From assembly GCA_024809215.1 (NCBI GenBank), contig JANUBW010000010.1, positions 1 through 64,000 of the forward strand: 64,000 nucleotides of DNA, in the 5' to 3' direction. The stretch's first letter is position 1. The number at the start of each line of letters is the position of its first letter. The notes beneath the pieces were generated by a model. The model did not search any database, had not been told where the DNA came from, and worked only from the letters and a program-made list of their open reading frames with translations. The position numbers and the translations under genes are program-made. Below, one piece after another: positions 62,357 through 64,000 of this stretch. This DNA is from Niastella sp. OAS944 (GTDB lineage Bacteria; Bacteroidota; Bacteroidia; Chitinophagales; Chitinophagaceae).

Positions 62357-64000
62357 ATGCGTAAAATTGCTTGCCTGTTAGCACTTGTGTTATTAAATTT
62401 TCTTTCGCAGGCTCAAACAAAAACGAAGACGTTTAATTTTCACAAAAGGAATTGTACGGTAATTGAAGTGCTAGATGCGATTAAAGATAACATGGATGTT
62501 CACCATATTAACTCTTATAATTTATTGGAGAATGCCAAAAAGATCTCTGTATCATTTACCAACGCTACCATTGAAAAAGTGCTGGAGGTTTGCAGTAAAA
62601 ATCAATACTTCACCCTTACGTTGGAAGATGGTGTCATTATTGTAAAGCCCAGGACGATTAATTTTTATGCTGTCATAGTTGACGATCACGGGACTCCTAT
62701 TGCCGGCGCTACCATTTATATAGAAGGAAGAGAAAACGAAACGAGTAATAACAGGGGCGAAGTTTATTTGAAAAATGTTTTTGCGAATGCCAAAATAAAA
62801 ATAACCGCAGTTAATATTGAAAGTTTGGAAATGTACCTGGAAGGAAAAACCAACCAGGAAATTCAGGTTAAAAGAAGCACCCACACGCTCAATGGAATTT
62901 CTGTGTTGGGTAGCACCGGGTATCAAATTATACATAGAAAACATTCATCTACCGGCTTTTTTGTAATTAGTAATGCGGCCTTTAACCAGCAAAGCACCAA
63001 TAAGATCTCTGAGCGAATAAGGGGCATTAGTTTAGGTGTGTCGCCAACCGTAAATAAGGTTTCGGGTGTGAACATGCCTAAGTTGTTCTCCGTTAGCCTG
63101 AGAACAACCATCCTCGCCATGAGCGATCCACTTATTGTGGTTGATAATTTGCCCTTTTTTGAAAGCATAGATGACTTGAATCCGGATGATATATGGAGCA
63201 TTTCCATACATAAAGATGCATCGGCAACAGCACAATGGGGTTCGAAAAGCGGCAACGGGGTAATTGTTATTACTACTAAAAGTGGGAAGTATGGTCAGCC
63301 CAGAGAATTTGCTATAAACTCATCACTTACCGTAGGGCAGGAGCCAGATGTGTTTTATTATCCTATCATGGACCCAAACGATAAGTTAGCACTTACCAAA
63401 TATTTATTTGAAAGTGGCTATTATAAGGACCTCGAAGATTCGCCCATACCACTTGCTTTACCCACGGCTGTTGAGAAACTTATTTCAAACAGGAAGGGTG
63501 ACTTATCAGATGAAGACCTGGCATTACAGCTCAACGCGCTGAAATATGATAAGAGAGAAGATCTGCGCAAGTATGTTTATCGTAAAAATATGGAAAAGCA
63601 TTTTTCGGCGAGAGTGTCTGGTGGCACGGCAGATCACAGTTACTATTTGTCGATAGGTTATGATAAGAACGAACCCGTTATTCAGGGGAGCTGGACTACA
63701 AAGAAAAGTCTGTTCCTGAATCATAGCTATCATTATAAAAACTGGCTCGAAATTTCATCAGCGGTTTTATATCTGGAAAACCAATCGCACAATAATGAGG
63801 GAGTGCCGGAATCGCGGGAGCCAATGGCTAACGCAAATGGAGATCCGGTGTCGCAACCGCGCGATTGGCGTCAGGCTTATATTGATACCGCTGGTAAAAA
63901 GTTTTTGCTCGACTGGAACTTTCGTCCCTTGCAGGATTTCAGGCTGCGAAATATAACAAGGAAAGATGTAAATCTGCTGCTAAGAACTTCCTGGAAAGTG
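62357..64000 (+). CDS. TonB-dependent receptor with STN domain (5' part)
   Basis: An open frame from ATG 62357 that runs through the window edge (548 codons, no stop). It has a signal peptide (CLLALVLLNFLSQA), an STN domain (FNFHKRNCTVIEVLDAIKDNM ... KKISVSFTNATIEKVLEVC) and a carboxypeptidase-regulatory-like domain (AVIVDDHGTPIAGATIYIEG). The plug shows PLIVVDNLPFFESIDDLNPDDIWSISIHKDASATAQWGSKSG, core IWSISIHKDASATAQWG, and GNGVIVITTKSGK. The start of the barrel follows. By position it is the outer-membrane receptor that signals to the FecR/sigma pair just upstream. The C-terminal barrel is outside the window. Confidence 0.93.
   Translation, partial: MRKIACLLALVLLNFLSQAQTKTKTFNFHKRNCTVIEVLDAIKDNMDVHHINSYNLLENAKKISVSFTNATIEKVLEVCSKNQYFTLTLEDGVIIVKPRTINFYAVIVDDHGTPIAGATIYIEGRENETSNNRGEVYLKNVFANAKIKITAVNIESLEMYLEGKTNQEIQVKRSTHTLNGISVLGSTGYQIIHRKHSSTGFFVISNAAFNQQSTNKISERIRGISLGVSPTVNKVSGVNMPKLFSVSLRTTILAMSDPLIVVDNLPFFESIDDLNPDDIWSISIHKDASATAQWGSKSGNGVIVITTKSGKYGQPREFAINSSLTVGQEPDVFYYPIMDPNDKLALTKYLFESGYYKDLEDSPIPLALPTAVEKLISNRKGDLSDEDLALQLNALKYDKREDLRKYVYRKNMEKHFSARVSGGTADHSYYLSIGYDKNEPVIQGSWTTKKSLFLNHSYHYKNWLEISSAVLYLENQSHNNEGVPESREPMANANGDPVSQPRDWRQAYIDTAGKKFLLDWNFRPLQDFRLRNITRKDVNLLLRTSWKV

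Noticed and set aside
1-64000. tRNA genes, insertion sequences, prophage or conjugation genes.
   Set aside because: I looked for cloverleaf-like GGTTCGAAT blocks, transposase DDE motifs, and phage or mobilisation genes on both strands and found none I could support.

Overview
The window looks like chromosomal DNA of a Bacteroidota bacterium, most likely a Chitinophagaceae soil-type glycan degrader (Chitinophaga/Niastella-like). This rests on two SusC/SusD pairs plus part of a third TonB receptor, two ECF-sigma/FecR switches, a reg_prop-type sensor kinase, many secreted glycosidases, Bacteroidota-only hypothetical families (DUF6266-, DUF6934-, DUF6520-like), and two TAnnTTTG-type promoter boxes. 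Everything here is read by eye; no database search was run.

Layout. (1) 1-140: 3' end of a 5S rRNA gene and its terminator. (2) 0.4-25.9 kb: a large polysaccharide utilisation locus. It holds GH76 and GH125 (alpha-1,6-mannan), a DUF6528-like lipoprotein, GH78 (rhamnosidase), a split hybrid two-component system (kinase plus separate REC-AraC regulator), SusC/SusD, a DUF3823-type lipoprotein, GH2, GH127 (beta-L-arabinofuranosidase), GH29 (fucosidase) and a PL6 lyase. The enzyme mix suggests a branched heteroglycan carrying L-arabinose, L-rhamnose and L-fucose, with a separate mannan module. Its intergenic gaps are filled with unusual degenerate 'word' repeats. (3) 23.2-40 kb: an accessory stretch of hypothetical genes. 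Many are tandem paralogue pairs (small membrane proteins, DUF6266-like, GNAT-like). It also holds a striking helically phased repeat array at 28.76-29.06 kb, a frameshifted peptidase/TPR gene, a three-fold repeat protein, a DUF6934-like gene with a 52-residue partner, and a nuclease + HerA ATPase operon that resembles HerA-DUF4297 antiphage systems. (4) 40.2-50.2 kb: a second SusCD locus driven by ECF sigma/FecR, AT-rich, with a DsbD-alpha-like protein, a decayed GH5-like glycosidase and a TlpA-like thioredoxin protein. (5) 50.2-56.3 kb: a small secreted peptide, a MauE-like membrane protein, a 1045-residue FAD oxidoreductase/GT-C-like fusion, two stand-alone AraC-type regulators and gene remnants. 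(6) 56.3-59.8 kb: exonuclease III, a cytoplasmic GH43, and an HxlR regulator divergent from an MFS exporter with a candidate operator. (7) 60.2-64 kb: a second sigma/FecR pair followed by a STN-containing TonB receptor that runs off the window.

How it works together. Outer-membrane SusCD pairs import oligosaccharides and periplasmic/surface glycosidases trim them. The two regulatory styles seen are a sensor kinase for the first locus and sigma/FecR/STN-receptor signalling for the second and third. The middle accessory region carries the likely defence operon and the most unexplained sequence structure.
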